DNA of 50,687 bases from Mesorhizobium temperatum. GTDB taxonomy: Bacteria; Pseudomonadota; Alphaproteobacteria; Rhizobiales; Rhizobiaceae. Under the pieces are notes generated by a model. That model was not told where the DNA came from and did not search any database. It saw only the letters and a list, made by a program, of their open reading frames with translations. Positions 43,662-50,687 of the stretch are shown here, piece after piece. Position numbers and translations under genes: made by a program. Each line of letters opens with the position of its first letter. Positions within the stretch are counted from its first letter, which is position 1. The stretch spans positions 1-50,687 of the forward strand of contig NZ_NPKJ01000070.1 of assembly GCF_002284575.1 (NCBI RefSeq), written 5' to 3'.

Positions 43662-44114
43662 ATGCTTAAAGGGATCAATCCGCTGCTGAATGCCGACGTG
43701 CTCCAGGCGCTGCGGGCGATGGGCCATGGCGACGATTTGATCATCGCCGACACCAACTTCCCCTCCGATTCGGTGGCGCGCCAGACCGTGCTCGGCCGGC
43801 TGCTGCGTATCGATGCGCCGGCCGCGGACGTGGTCAAGGCGGTGCTGTCGCTCTATCCGCTGGACAATTTCGTCGACGACGCGGCCGCCCGCATGGAGAT
43901 CGTCGGCAAGCCGGACGAGATTCCCGCGGTGCAGACGGAAGTGCAAAGAGAGATCGACGCGGCGGAGGGCAAGGCATGGCCGATGATCCCGGTCGAGCGC
44001 TACGCCTTCTACGAACGTGCCAAGAAAGCCTATTGCGTCATCCAGACCGGCGAGCGCCGCTTCTATGGCTGTTTCGCCTTCCGCAAGGGCGTCGTGCCGC
44101 CGGACGGGGAGTAG
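43662..44114 (+). CDS. RbsD/FucU-family sugar mutarotase
   Basis: This 150-residue protein interconverts anomeric forms of a free sugar before kinase or dehydrogenase action. LRAMGHGDDLIIADTNFPSD (about 17-36) contains the catalytic histidine; LRIDAPAADVVKAVLSLYPL follows; and FYERAKKAYCVIQTGERRFY near the end is the FucU-type active-site block (E-R and Y). These features are closer to L-fucose mutarotase (FucU) than to D-ribose pyranase (RbsD). GGGAGGGAAC precedes the ATG at 43662. The next gene, a PfkB kinase, starts 5 bases after its stop. Confidence 0.9.
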   Translation: MLKGINPLLNADVLQALRAMGHGDDLIIADTNFPSDSVARQTVLGRLLRIDAPAADVVKAVLSLYPLDNFVDDAAARMEIVGKPDEIPAVQTEVQREIDAAEGKAWPMIPVERYAFYERAKKAYCVIQTGERRFYGCFAFRKGVVPPDGE

Positions 44115-44118
44115 CAGG

Positions 44119-45045
44119 ATGCCAGGCAAGCCTGTCGTCATATTGGGCGTCTTCGTCGCCGATACCGCCTATCGCGCCGCCCGCCAGCCGCGCATGGGCG
44201 AGACGCTCCTTGGCACATCCTTCACGCTTGGCCCGGGCGGCAAGGGCTCCAACCAGGCGGTTGCGGCCGGCCGTCTCGGTGCCGACATCACCTTCCTGAC
44301 GCGCCTCGGCGTCGATCCCTTTGCCGACATGGCCAGGCAAACCTGGGCGCAGGCCGACGTGAAGAGCGCCGTCATCGACACGCCGGAAAGCTACACGGGT
44401 GCGGCTTATATCTTCGTCGAGGACACGACCGGCAACAACGCCATCATCGTCAGCCCGGGTGCGGCCATGCTGATTTCGCCCGACGACATCGAGGCTAACG
44501 CCGGCCTGATCCGCTCGGCCGGCGTCTTCGTCACCCAGCTCGAACAGCCGATCGAGGCGGCGCTGCGGGCGCTGGAGATCGCGCGCGGGGCAGGGGTAAC
44601 GACCATCCTCAATCCGGCGCCCGCGGCAAGCCTGCCCGAGCGCATCTACACGCTTTGCGACTATGTCACACCTAACGAGACAGAGGCCGAGGAACTGACC
44701 GGCATGAAGGTGTCCTCCATCGACGACGCCCGCCGCGCCGCCGATCGTTTGCTTGGAAAGGGCGTCGGCGCCGTCATCGTGACGCTCGGTGAAAAAGGCG
44801 CGCTGTTGCATACGGCCAGCCGCTCCGACCATGTCGGCGCGATCAATGCCGGTCCTGTGGTCGAGACCACCGGCGCGGGCGACGCCTTCAATGGCGGCCT
44901 GGCCGCCGCACTTGCGAGAGAGGTGGAACCGCTGCAAGCGGTCCGCTTCGCCTGCGCCGTCGCCGGCATCTCGGTCACCCGGCCCGGCACGGCGCCGTCG
45001 ATGCCGACGCTACAAGAGGTCGAGGCATTGCTCGCCAAGGGGTGA
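44119..45045 (+). CDS. PfkB-family carbohydrate kinase (ribokinase-like)
   Basis: This 308-residue cytoplasmic kinase phosphorylates the imported sugar. The N-terminal signature GPGGKGSNQAVAAGRLGAD (about 37-55) and the C-terminal ETTGAGDAFNGGLAAAL (about 251-267) hold the substrate glycine pair and the catalytic Asp of G-A-G-D. TLGEKGALLH and YVTPNETEAEELTGM (N-x-x-E) are the ATP-side motifs. It matches ribokinase in layout and length, but its tandem place after a FucU-like mutarotase leaves the sugar open. The ATG at 44119 follows the mutarotase stop closely; the same transcript likely carries ATPase, mutarotase and kinase. Confidence 0.9.
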   Translation: MPGKPVVILGVFVADTAYRAARQPRMGETLLGTSFTLGPGGKGSNQAVAAGRLGADITFLTRLGVDPFADMARQTWAQADVKSAVIDTPESYTGAAYIFVEDTTGNNAIIVSPGAAMLISPDDIEANAGLIRSAGVFVTQLEQPIEAALRALEIARGAGVTTILNPAPAASLPERIYTLCDYVTPNETEAEELTGMKVSSIDDARRAADRLLGKGVGAVIVTLGEKGALLHTASRSDHVGAINAGPVVETTGAGDAFNGGLAAALAREVEPLQAVRFACAVAGISVTRPGTAPSMPTLQEVEALLAKG

Positions 45046-45374
45046 GCCCGCGCAGCCTCGCCGGCGCTCTCGACTTAGTCCGTTCCGACCACGGTGACAT
45101 ATTAGCCACAGTTAATGTAAATCGAAAAACCTATCTTGCGTCATTGGCAAAGGTGTCCCGTAATGGGTCACTGGGTCTGGCGCCGCAATTGCACGGTCAG
45201 CGATGCCGGGGGGCAATCTTGACCTGGCAATGGGGGGGTGATTGGGGGGGCCCGCCGCTTCGCAAATGGAGCGGCGGGCTCTTTCACGGCACCACACCAT
45301 CCAGAAGCCGCCGACGGATAGGAATGTTTTGCAATGCTCGCGGGGAAGTATCTGTCGCGGCCGAATGAGGCGAT
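45046..45374. other. 329-base intergenic region after the sugar kinase
   Basis: No gene is visible. It contains G-runs (about 45208-45250) and the hairpin at 45251-45278. It lies between convergent sugar-kinase and ion-channel genes. Confidence 0.4.
45251..45284 (+). terminator. Probable terminator hairpin
   Basis: Stem CCCGCCGCT / AGCGGCGGG with ten-base loop, then CTCTTTC. It probably ends the kinase operon; the T-run is short. Confidence 0.5.
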
Positions 45375-46160
45375 CTAGCCGCGAACTCTCGACAATTCCC
45401 GGACCTCTGCCCGCAGCGCCTGTAACTCCGCGAGGATGATGGCCTGATCGCTGTGCAGCGTTGCCCTGTCGGCCGATTCTACGGCTTCATGCTCGGCCTC
45501 CATCGCCGAAACGATCACGCCGATGAAGAGATTGAGCACGGTGAACGAGGTCGCGATGATGAATGGGATGAAGAACAGCCAGGCGGTCGGATAAACCGCC
45601 ATGACCGGGCGCACCACGCCGTCCGACCAGCCTTCGAGAGTCATGACCTGGAAAAGCGTGAAGAGCGATTCCGGTATGCCGCCGAACAGTTCGGGAAAGG
45701 ACGAGCCGTAGAGCTTCGTCGCCATCACCGCAAAGACGTAGAACACCAGCCCGAGCAACAGCATGATCGAGCCCATGCCGGGCAAGGCGGTGATGAAGCC
45801 GGTGACGACACGGCGCAGCGACGGAACGATGCTGATCAGGCGCAGGACCCGCAGGATGCGCAGCGCCCGCAGCACGGAGAGCGAACCGGTCGCGGGGATG
45901 AGCGCGAAACCGACGACGAAGAGGTCGAAGATGCGCCATGGATCGCGGAAGAAATTCGTCCTGTAGACGACCAGCCGGATCGCGAGTTCGAGGACGAAGA
46001 CGCCGAGGATCGCGCGGTCGATGGCCGTTAGAAGCGGGCCAAAAACAGCAATCGCATCGGGCGAGGTTTCGAAGCCGAGCGTAACGGCGTTGATCAGGAT
46101 CAGGACCATGATCGTGAGGTCGAAATGGCGCGATTCGATGAGCGATTTCAGGGCGTCCAA
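45375..46160 (-). CDS. Voltage-gated ion channel, bacterial sodium-channel (NaChBac-like) type
   Basis: This 261-residue protein has six membrane helices in one domain. S1 starts MVLILINAVTLGFET. The voltage sensor S4 is SVLRALRILRVLRLISIV, with four arginines at three-residue spacing. The pore loop reads FQVMTLEGWSDGVVRPVM (about 172-189); known bacterial sodium channels have T-L-E-S-W-x-x-G-V-x-R-P here, so the selectivity glutamate is kept and S is replaced by G. S6 is FFIPFIIATSFTVLNLFIGV, followed by a C-terminal amphipathic coiled coil (LHSDQAIILAELQALRAEVR) as in tetramerising channels. It stands alone. Confidence 0.88.
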   Translation of the reverse strand: MDALKSLIESRHFDLTIMVLILINAVTLGFETSPDAIAVFGPLLTAIDRAILGVFVLELAIRLVVYRTNFFRDPWRIFDLFVVGFALIPATGSLSVLRALRILRVLRLISIVPSLRRVVTGFITALPGMGSIMLLLGLVFYVFAVMATKLYGSSFPELFGGIPESLFTLFQVMTLEGWSDGVVRPVMAVYPTAWLFFIPFIIATSFTVLNLFIGVIVSAMEAEHEAVESADRATLHSDQAIILAELQALRAEVRELSRVRG

Positions 46161-46175
46161 GGCTTCTTCTCCGTT

Positions 46176-46222
46176 AGAGCATCGTACCCGAAGTGGGACC
46201 GGGTTAGGGAAAATCCAATGCC
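46176..46222. repeat. Degenerate intergenic palindrome
   Basis: GAGCATCGTACCCGAAGTGG and GGGTTAGGGAAAATCCAATG recall a common rhizobial element of the form AGCATG...CCCGAAAAGTGG...CGGTTTTCGG..., but pairing is poor. Confidence 0.3.
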
Positions 46223-46251
46223 CAAACGCATATGACAGGCTTGGAAGGCAA

Positions 46252-46306
46252 CAAATACAAAAGTTGAAACTCTCAGGAAACCGAAAGTCGAAACCTTTTG
46301 TATTTG
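46252..46306. repeat. Perfect 12-base inverted repeat around GAAAC-rich spacer
   Basis: Arms CAAATACAAAAG (46252-46263) and CTTTTGTATTTG (46295-46306) are exact reverse complements. The 31-base spacer holds GAAAC three times (plus GAAAG). The AT-rich arms stand out from the GC-rich surroundings. Confidence 0.9.
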
Positions 46307-46429
46307 GGAATCAAGTAGTTCGGCACAGTGATTTTGACAGATCGGGGGCCGATCGGCAGCTCCCGTCAGCGGGCCGATCTCAGTGGCAGCTCGCAAACCT
46401 TCAAGATTAGCCGAAGCACCCCTCAACGT

Positions 46430-46486
46430 CGTCATCCCAAGGCGGAGCAAGGGGCGAAGCGACGCGGCGCAGACCCTGGGATGACG
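46430..46486. repeat. Rhizobial-type GTCATCCCA palindromic repeat
   Basis: Ten-base arms CGTCATCCCA and TGGGATGACG enclose GGAGCAAGGGGCGAAGCGAC and CGCAGACCC. Elements with this core are widespread between genes in rhizobia. Confidence 0.7.
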
Positions 46487-46609
46487 AAGGCGCGGGGGAT
46501 TACGGCTAATCGCAGACGTTGGAGATTGGCAGCTGGAGGCCGGCCGATAGCGACCGTCGACAGGGCTCAGTCGAAGAACCAAATCCTCTGTGCATAAAAA
46601 CTAGGCAAT

Positions 46610-46633
46610 CCGCGACCTCCAGCGTGACAGGCC
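46610..46633 (-). other. tRNA-Asp anticodon-arm fragment (24 bases, one mismatch): possible att scar
   Basis: It matches positions 49507-49530 of the intact tRNA-Asp in 23 of 24 bases, in the same orientation. On the minus strand it spans GGCCTGTCACGC through GGAGGTCGCGG, i.e. the anticodon loop and variable region. The two copies form direct repeats about 2.9 kb apart. Confidence 0.7.
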
Positions 46634-46835
46634 CCGGTCGGAAATGGCCTCTGGCCCGCTGTCAAAGCCAATCACTGCTCTATGTCGCTGTAGGGACTGC
46701 ATTTTTCTACGGCAGCGCGAAGGATGAACCGGCACACAGCGATCATCTGCCAAGTCGCCAGGAACCATGCGGGGGAGCAGCGGGTTTGGCTTGGATGCCG
46801 ACACGTTCGGTCCACCATTCTCCAAGGAGAATACG

Positions 46836-47336
46836 ATGACACTAGCAAGCAAGACCACAGCAGTTGCCGCGGCGTTGGCTATGCTGGCTTCGCCGGCACT
46901 ATCCCAGACAAGCTCACCTGCGCCCGCCGCACCTGCACCGGATCGTGGCTCAGAGGCCTCGCCAGGAGTGAGCGGGCCAACTGAAGACTCCATGCGCAAT
47001 ATGATGCGTCAGATGATGACCGAGATGCTGGAGGAGAGAATGCAAGAGCATCGCCGGCCCCGAGCAGAACGACGAGGTGGCGACCGTTGGCATCGCGATT
47101 TCCGAAGAGGTCCGCATGACGGGCGCCATTTGGGAGGCGGGATGATGCATGGCGCACGGATGCGAATGATGTTCGCCATAGTAGATGCCGACGGCGATGG
47201 TGCGCTTTCTCAAACCGAGGTTCAGGATTTCATCGGGCGGATATTCAACGCCGTCGACGAGAACGGCGATGACAGCGTCGACAGGGAGGAAATCCGATCC
47301 TTTTTCCGCGGAGGTGCCGACGAAACGGGTGAATAA
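46836..47336 (+). CDS. Secreted EF-hand calcium-binding protein
   Basis: This 166-residue protein starts at the ATG at 46836 with AAGGAGAATACG upstream. Residues 1-24 are a signal peptide (LAMLASPALSQ). About 25-55 is Pro/Ala/Ser-rich; about 50-115 is unusually rich in Met, Arg and His (MRNMMRQMMTEMLEERMQEH, then an RRP/GGDRWHRDF stretch and GGGMMHGARMRMMF). Two EF-hand loops follow: DADGDGALSQTE (about 121-132) and DENGDDSVDREE (about 145-156), both with acidic residues at 1, 3, 5 and 12. A periplasmic calcium or metal sensor is likely. First of three plus-strand genes between the tRNA-Asp copies. Confidence 0.85.
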   Translation: MTLASKTTAVAAALAMLASPALSQTSSPAPAAPAPDRGSEASPGVSGPTEDSMRNMMRQMMTEMLEERMQEHRRPRAERRGGDRWHRDFRRGPHDGRHLGGGMMHGARMRMMFAIVDADGDGALSQTEVQDFIGRIFNAVDENGDDSVDREEIRSFFRGGADETGE

Positions 47337-47389
47337 ACACTGCAGGTCTTGCGCGTTCCTGGACGAAAATTCGGGAAAGGAATTCGGAA

Positions 47390-48496
47390 ATGGCCGGTCT
47401 CGTTGGCAAGTTTGTCGGGAAAACCCCGGCGCCTCGCAAGGGCATGGCTAGTCCCAAACTGAGTGAGAAAGCCTTCAAGGCGAGGTACAAGCAGCAATTC
47501 GTCGATCCAGCGTTCGAACCGGTCGCCCAGTCGATTGAGCAAATCGCTTCGATCGCCTGGCAGGCTTACGCGGATTCCCGCAAGAGCCCGATCACGAGGA
47601 AAGCCGGTCCTGCGTTCAGCGACCCCGACTACGATCTGTCAGTCGATTGGATTGCGGCGCACGAAGCGGTGCTACAGGCGCAGCGTCGGTACGAGGATCT
47701 AACGGTTCCGCCGCGTCTATTGATCATCAACGGGTCGTCGCGCAGCGAGCACACCTGTCCCGGCGAAATGTCGAAGAGTTTTCGGCTCGCCGAAATCGCC
47801 CGTGAGACCATCGACAAGGAAACGAAACTTGCGGTCGAAATTCTCGATTTGTCGCGGCTTGCTTCCGAATACGGGAGGAACATCCATCCGTGCAAGGCGT
47901 GCTTTTCGACGGCCGCTCCGCTCTGCCATTGGCCCTGTTCCTGCTATCCCAACCATTCGCTTGGGCAAGTTCAGGACTGGATGAACGAAATCTACCCAAT
48001 GTGGGTCGCCGCCCATGGGATCATGATCATCACCCCGGTGAATTGGTATCAGGTTTCCTCGCCTGTCAAACTGATGATGGACAGGCTTGTCTGCGCTGAC
48101 GGTGGCAATCCAGACCCCTCGCTGACACAAGGCAAGGATGCGGCAAAGGCAAAGGAGGTAGAACTGGCCGGGTGGGACTATCCGCGTCATCTGGCAGGCA
48201 GGCTGTTTTCTGTGATCGTGCACGGCGATGTCGAAGGTGCGGAGAATGTGCGGCATTCCATCGCTGACTGGTTGCGCTTCATGAAGTTGTCGCCGGCCGG
48301 CCCCAGCGCCGAGCTCGACCGCTACATTGGTTACTGGAAGCCGTACGCTACAAGTCATGATGAACTCGATGCCGACGAGACAATCCAGGAAGAAGTTCGC
48401 AACGCCGCCCGCTCGCTCGCCGAAGCCGTCGTCGAACGTCGGTCGGGCCGTTTCCGTCAGATCGGCATCGGCTTGGAAGACCCGCGGCAAAAATAG
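47390..48496 (+). CDS. Flavodoxin-fold NAD(P)H-dependent oxidoreductase with N-terminal extension
   Basis: This 368-residue protein has a core flavodoxin-like/NADPH-dependent FMN reductase domain from about 105 (PPRLLIINGSSRSEHTCPGE, the phosphate-binding loop) through KLAVEILDLSRL and GIMIITPVNWYQVSSPVKLM to LMMDRLVCADGG. A cysteine cluster (HPCKACFSTAAPLCHWPCSC, about 164-183) sits where related iron-sulfur flavoproteins carry cysteines. The first 100 residues (ISQ-poor, DPAFEPVAQSIEQIASIAWQ, ITRKAGPAFSDPDYDLSVDW) are an extra domain resembling neither a signal nor a known cofactor domain. A FMN-dependent reductase in the cytoplasm is the best call. Confidence 0.82.
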   Translation: MAGLVGKFVGKTPAPRKGMASPKLSEKAFKARYKQQFVDPAFEPVAQSIEQIASIAWQAYADSRKSPITRKAGPAFSDPDYDLSVDWIAAHEAVLQAQRRYEDLTVPPRLLIINGSSRSEHTCPGEMSKSFRLAEIARETIDKETKLAVEILDLSRLASEYGRNIHPCKACFSTAAPLCHWPCSCYPNHSLGQVQDWMNEIYPMWVAAHGIMIITPVNWYQVSSPVKLMMDRLVCADGGNPDPSLTQGKDAAKAKEVELAGWDYPRHLAGRLFSVIVHGDVEGAENVRHSIADWLRFMKLSPAGPSAELDRYIGYWKPYATSHDELDADETIQEEVRNAARSLAEAVVERRSGRFRQIGIGLEDPRQK

Positions 48497-48857
48497 GCGA
48501 CCCCGATCAGCGAAGCACAGAATCCCGCAATTCCGCACGGAACCGAGCCCGAGCTAAGTCAGCGAACGTGCCGCGCATCGGCTCACTGAGCGTTGGGAAA
48601 ATGCTTTTATGAAAGCTCTGCCGGGTCGATCTCACGACCTTCACCCTACTGCCAGTCGCGCCGAGCCGGGCAACCATGCGCCACAACAGGCGTTAAGGAG
48701 CTCAGCGTCCGAGAGAAGCGGCAGCGAGCACGCATCCCCGGCCGCGTTGTCCCGCTTCCAGCCGGGAAACCGAGAGGCCTGTCAGGTTGAGAACGTCTAT
48801 GAAACTTCCTTGCCGCCGCGGCTGGACCTCAGGCCTGGCGCTTCAAGTCGGGCCTTG
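48497..48857. other. 361-base region before the DUF1003 gene
   Basis: An in-frame ATG at 48609 would lengthen the DUF1003 protein by 83 residues of low-complexity sequence with codon use unlike the rest, so I treat it as noncoding. Otherwise nothing is recognised. Confidence 0.35.
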
Positions 48858-49388
48858 ATGTCCATGGCCGCGCCACAATCCGCCGACATGCAGTCGGTCC
48901 TCCACAACAACATTCAAGCTCTGGTTGACCATCGACGAGAGCAGGAGCAGCATCGGGCGTTTCAAGATCGAATTGCCGGCGTCATTTCCCGTTTCGCGGG
49001 GAGCATGGCATTCGTGTATCTGCACCTTGCAATCCTGATCGTCTGGGTCGTGCTGAACCTTGGAGCGATCCCGGCTATTCCACCCTGGGACCCAAGTTTT
49101 GTGATATTGGCAATGGTAGCCTCGGTTGAGGCGATCTTCCTGTCCACCTTTGTACTGATCAACCAGAACAGAATGGCTGAGCTCAGCGAGCGCCGCGCCG
49201 AGCTGGATCTGCAGATCAGCCTGCTCAACGAGCATGAAACCACACGACTGATCGAAACCGCCCTGACGGAGCGTTTGAAAGTATCGACGCCGGCAGATGA
49301 CGAACTGCCCCAGCTAGCTCAGAACGTCGATCCGCAAGCGGTGATGAGCCAAATCGAACAGGTTTCTAAAAATCAGACCAAGCGCTAG
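48858..49388 (+). CDS. DUF1003 family membrane protein
   Basis: This 176-residue protein has the DUF1003 core: QDRIAGVISRFAGSMAFVYL, then two membrane helices (VYLHLAILIVWVVLNL and PSFVILAMVASVEAIFLSTF) joined by GAIPAIPPWDP, and the conserved VLINQNRMAELSERRAELDL. A C-terminal coiled coil (LQISLLNEHETTRLIETALT) ends in the cytoplasm. Function is unknown; some relatives sit with metal or acid-stress genes. The ATG at 48858 is chosen because the sequence upstream is not conserved-looking; ATG at 48609 is possible. A strong terminator follows. Confidence 0.82.
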   Translation: MSMAAPQSADMQSVLHNNIQALVDHRREQEQHRAFQDRIAGVISRFAGSMAFVYLHLAILIVWVVLNLGAIPAIPPWDPSFVILAMVASVEAIFLSTFVLINQNRMAELSERRAELDLQISLLNEHETTRLIETALTERLKVSTPADDELPQLAQNVDPQAVMSQIEQVSKNQTKR

Positions 49389-49420
49389 AATTTATCGGGT
49401 GCCAAGGTCGACCCGAATAT

Positions 49421-49454
49421 CTGAATTGCCGGTCCGGCATTCAGAGTTTTTTTT
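49421..49454 (+). terminator. Intrinsic terminator of the DUF1003 gene
   Basis: CTGAAT(T)GCCGG pairs with CCGGCATTCAG (one bulged T) and is followed by AG and eight T. It also insulates the tRNA-Asp gene reading toward it. Confidence 0.85.
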
Positions 49455-49482
49455 CATTTCCAATCAGCTAAGTGATTGAAAA

Positions 49483-49559
49483 TGGCGCGAGTGACGGGGC
49501 TCGAACCCGCGACCTCCGGCGTGACAGGCCGGCACTCTAACCAACTGAGCTACACCCGC
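49483..49559 (-). tRNA. tRNA-Asp (anticodon GTC)
   Basis: On the minus strand it starts GCGGGTGTAGCTCAGTTGGT, has anticodon loop CTGTCAC (GTC) closed by CCGGC/GCCGG, T-arm CGGGTTCGAGCCCCG and 3' CACTCGC-G-CCA. Acceptor pairs with one G-U. CCA is encoded. Its anticodon-variable part is duplicated at 46610-46633. Confidence 0.98.
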
Positions 49560-49773
49560 GCAAGACGAGCACGGTCAGCCGTGTTCGTCGTTGGGCGGTG
49601 GATAAGGCGTAAGCCACCGGGTGTCAAGCGGAGCGCGACAGCATAACAGCAAACAGGAGAAGGTTTTTTGACAAGCCGAGTTTTGTTGCCGAAAACGATC
49701 AACGGCGAGGGCGTTGTGCGCTCATTTGGCCTTGCGAACCCCGTCCTAACTGCTTAAAGGTCCGGCCCGGAGC

Positions 49774-49849
<76 letters not shown>

Positions 49850-49948
49850 TAAAATCAATAACTTCCGCCCAGAAGACGAAGTTACCTCCGGGTTCATTGA
49901 ACTGGGAGGCAATTCAAAACGGCACCCCCTCTCCATCAAATGCCGGGA

Positions 49949-50512
49949 CTAGCAGCCCCTGTTATCTATGAGGCCGTCCGGCATTGTTGTGTTGCAAAGT
50001 TTCGCGTCCACAAGCAGCGCCGCGTCCAAGTTTAGCACCAAATGCAAGTTTGCTCCCTCCAGGTTTGCGCCCGACAGCCGCGCTTGCGCAAGGCGCGCGC
50101 CCCTTAGGCTTGCGCCAGTCAAGAGCGCTCCTGACAGGCTCGCATTTGACAGGTTTGCGCCAGAAAGGCTCGCCTTCGACAGGTTCGCATTCGACAGATT
50201 CGCGCCTGACAAGTTCGCGTAATTTAGGCTGGCGCCAGATAGTTCCGCGCCGGAGAGATTCGCACCGCTAAGGTCCGCACCATTTATGTTTGCTTCCTTA
50301 AGGTCGGCGCCCGTCAGGTTCGCATTGGTCAGTATCGCGCCGGGCAGATACCTCCCCGTCATGCTGGCGCCCGATAGGTCGCAGTCTGCGCATATTGGCT
50401 TGGACCTGAGACGCTCGACCGCATCCAAATCGAACGCAGTCGAGTAAGAAGTGCCCAGCCCAACGGCCAGCACAGTGAAAACTGTCAGTTGTTTTATCCT
50501 CCATCCCCACAT
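49949..50512 (-). CDS. Secreted pentapeptide-repeat protein
   Basis: This 187-residue protein starts at the ATG at 50512 (MWGWRIKQLTVFTVLAVGLG), giving a clear signal peptide; the longer frame from 50608 adds a non-signal leader. From about 45 to 155 it is a run of some 20 pentapeptides of the form A-[ND/SK]-L-[ST]-G (GANLSGAELSGASLNYANLS, GANLSNANLSKASLSGANLS), which fold as a right-handed quadrilateral beta-helix. Cysteines before (ICADCDLSG) and after (KLCNTTMPD, NRGC) may form disulfides in the periplasm. Function is unknown; similar exported repeat proteins are common in rhizobia and cyanobacteria. Confidence 0.87.
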   Translation of the reverse strand: MWGWRIKQLTVFTVLAVGLGTSYSTAFDLDAVERLRSKPICADCDLSGASMTGRYLPGAILTNANLTGADLKEANINGADLSGANLSGAELSGASLNYANLSGANLSNANLSKASLSGANLSNASLSGALLTGASLRGARLAQARLSGANLEGANLHLVLNLDAALLVDAKLCNTTMPDGLIDNRGC

Positions 50513-50687
50513 GTTTGCGGCTCTATTTGGAAAAATGCGACCTGCGGTTGTAGTGCCGTAGATCGCCCAGCGTCTTGGCGTCGTTCCTAATGTCACGCCA
50601 TCTGTCAAGGTCGCGTCCCTACAGGTGGTGTAGCTCGGCGGTAGCGAAGCCGCTCGCGAGCGCGCCCTCGATAGCGCTGTAGCGAGC

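Larger units (their letters stand above)
46161..46835. other. 675-base gene-poor region with several repeats and a tRNA-Asp fragment
   Basis: Four distinct elements lie here: a degenerate rhizobial-type repeat (46176-46222), a perfect inverted repeat (46252-46306), a GTCATCCCA palindrome (46430-46486) and a 24-base copy of tRNA-Asp (46610-46633). No convincing reading frame was found. Confidence 0.5.

Noticed and set aside
48609..48857. 83-residue N-terminal extension of the DUF1003 protein
   Set aside because: Low-complexity sequence with codon use unlike the downstream gene and no domain; the start at 48858 gives the usual family length.

Overview
The window looks like a chromosomal segment of an alphaproteobacterium of the order Hyphomicrobiales, most likely Mesorhizobium or a close relative. 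This rests on gene content and protein character (clpP-clpX-lon-hupB block, rplM-rpsI with nearby argC/speB, DUF2842 protein, type 2 ArgC, CelD-type acetyltransferase), on the GC-rich sequence, and on short palindromic intergenic repeats of a kind I associate with rhizobial genomes. No search was run, so the genus is an inference.

Layout. (1) 1-1054: decayed right end of a genomic island, with a frameshifted ATP-dependent DNA ligase fragment, a small membrane protein, the last ~42 codons of a tyrosine recombinase and a tRNA-Pro 3' fragment ending in CCA, which is a typical attachment-site scar. (2) 1086-10657: surface polysaccharide cluster. One arm (minus strand) encodes a Wza-like export lipoprotein, a family 4 glycosyltransferase, an initiating sugar-phosphate transferase and a Wzy/ligase-type polymerase. 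Divergent from it is a Wzc/ExoP-like co-polymerase whose cytoplasmic domain lacks a recognisable Walker A loop, followed by a CelD/BcsL-type acetyltransferase and a polysaccharide deacetylase. (3) 10658-13241: an isolated class III cyclase-TolB-TPR gene between two gene-poor stretches. (4) 13242-22700: housekeeping genes (DUF2842, heme A synthase, APH-like kinase, argC, speB-like ureohydrolase, glycerophosphodiesterase, aldo/keto reductase with divergent LysR regulator, rpsI, rplM, thioesterase). (5) 22874-30322: metabolic genes (enoyl-CoA hydratase, VOC protein, AAA ATPase, CoA-binding protein, metY, cupin, P450, sarcosine-oxidase-like flavoenzyme) and an unusual secreted repeat protein.

(6) 30657-36042: the protein quality-control block clpP, clpX, lon and hupB, the last three each followed by a clear intrinsic terminator. 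(7) 36128-45045: a carbohydrate uptake and catabolism locus. It has an ABC importer split into two divergent arms (binding protein and two permeases on minus; ATPase on plus), with a FucU/RbsD-like mutarotase and a PfkB sugar kinase behind the ATPase, and a creatininase-family hydrolase and a sugar-dehydrogenase-like aldo/keto reductase beyond the permeases. No regulator gene is visible, and the substrate is not known. (8) 45375-46160: a single-domain voltage-gated channel of the bacterial sodium-channel type. (9) 46.6-49.5 kb: a small block (EF-hand secreted protein, flavodoxin-fold reductase, DUF1003 membrane protein) bracketed by the intact tRNA-Asp and a 24-bp direct copy of its anticodon region, so it could be a mini-island. 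(10) tRNA-Asp(GTC), tRNA-Val(TAC) and a secreted pentapeptide-repeat protein close the window.

The most attractive candidates for something undescribed are the sugar locus with its creatininase-like hydrolase, the tRNA-Asp-bounded cassette, the co-polymerase without a P-loop, and the PA-x-Y repeat protein beside clpP. I saw no CRISPR array, no intact insertion sequence and no known anti-phage system.
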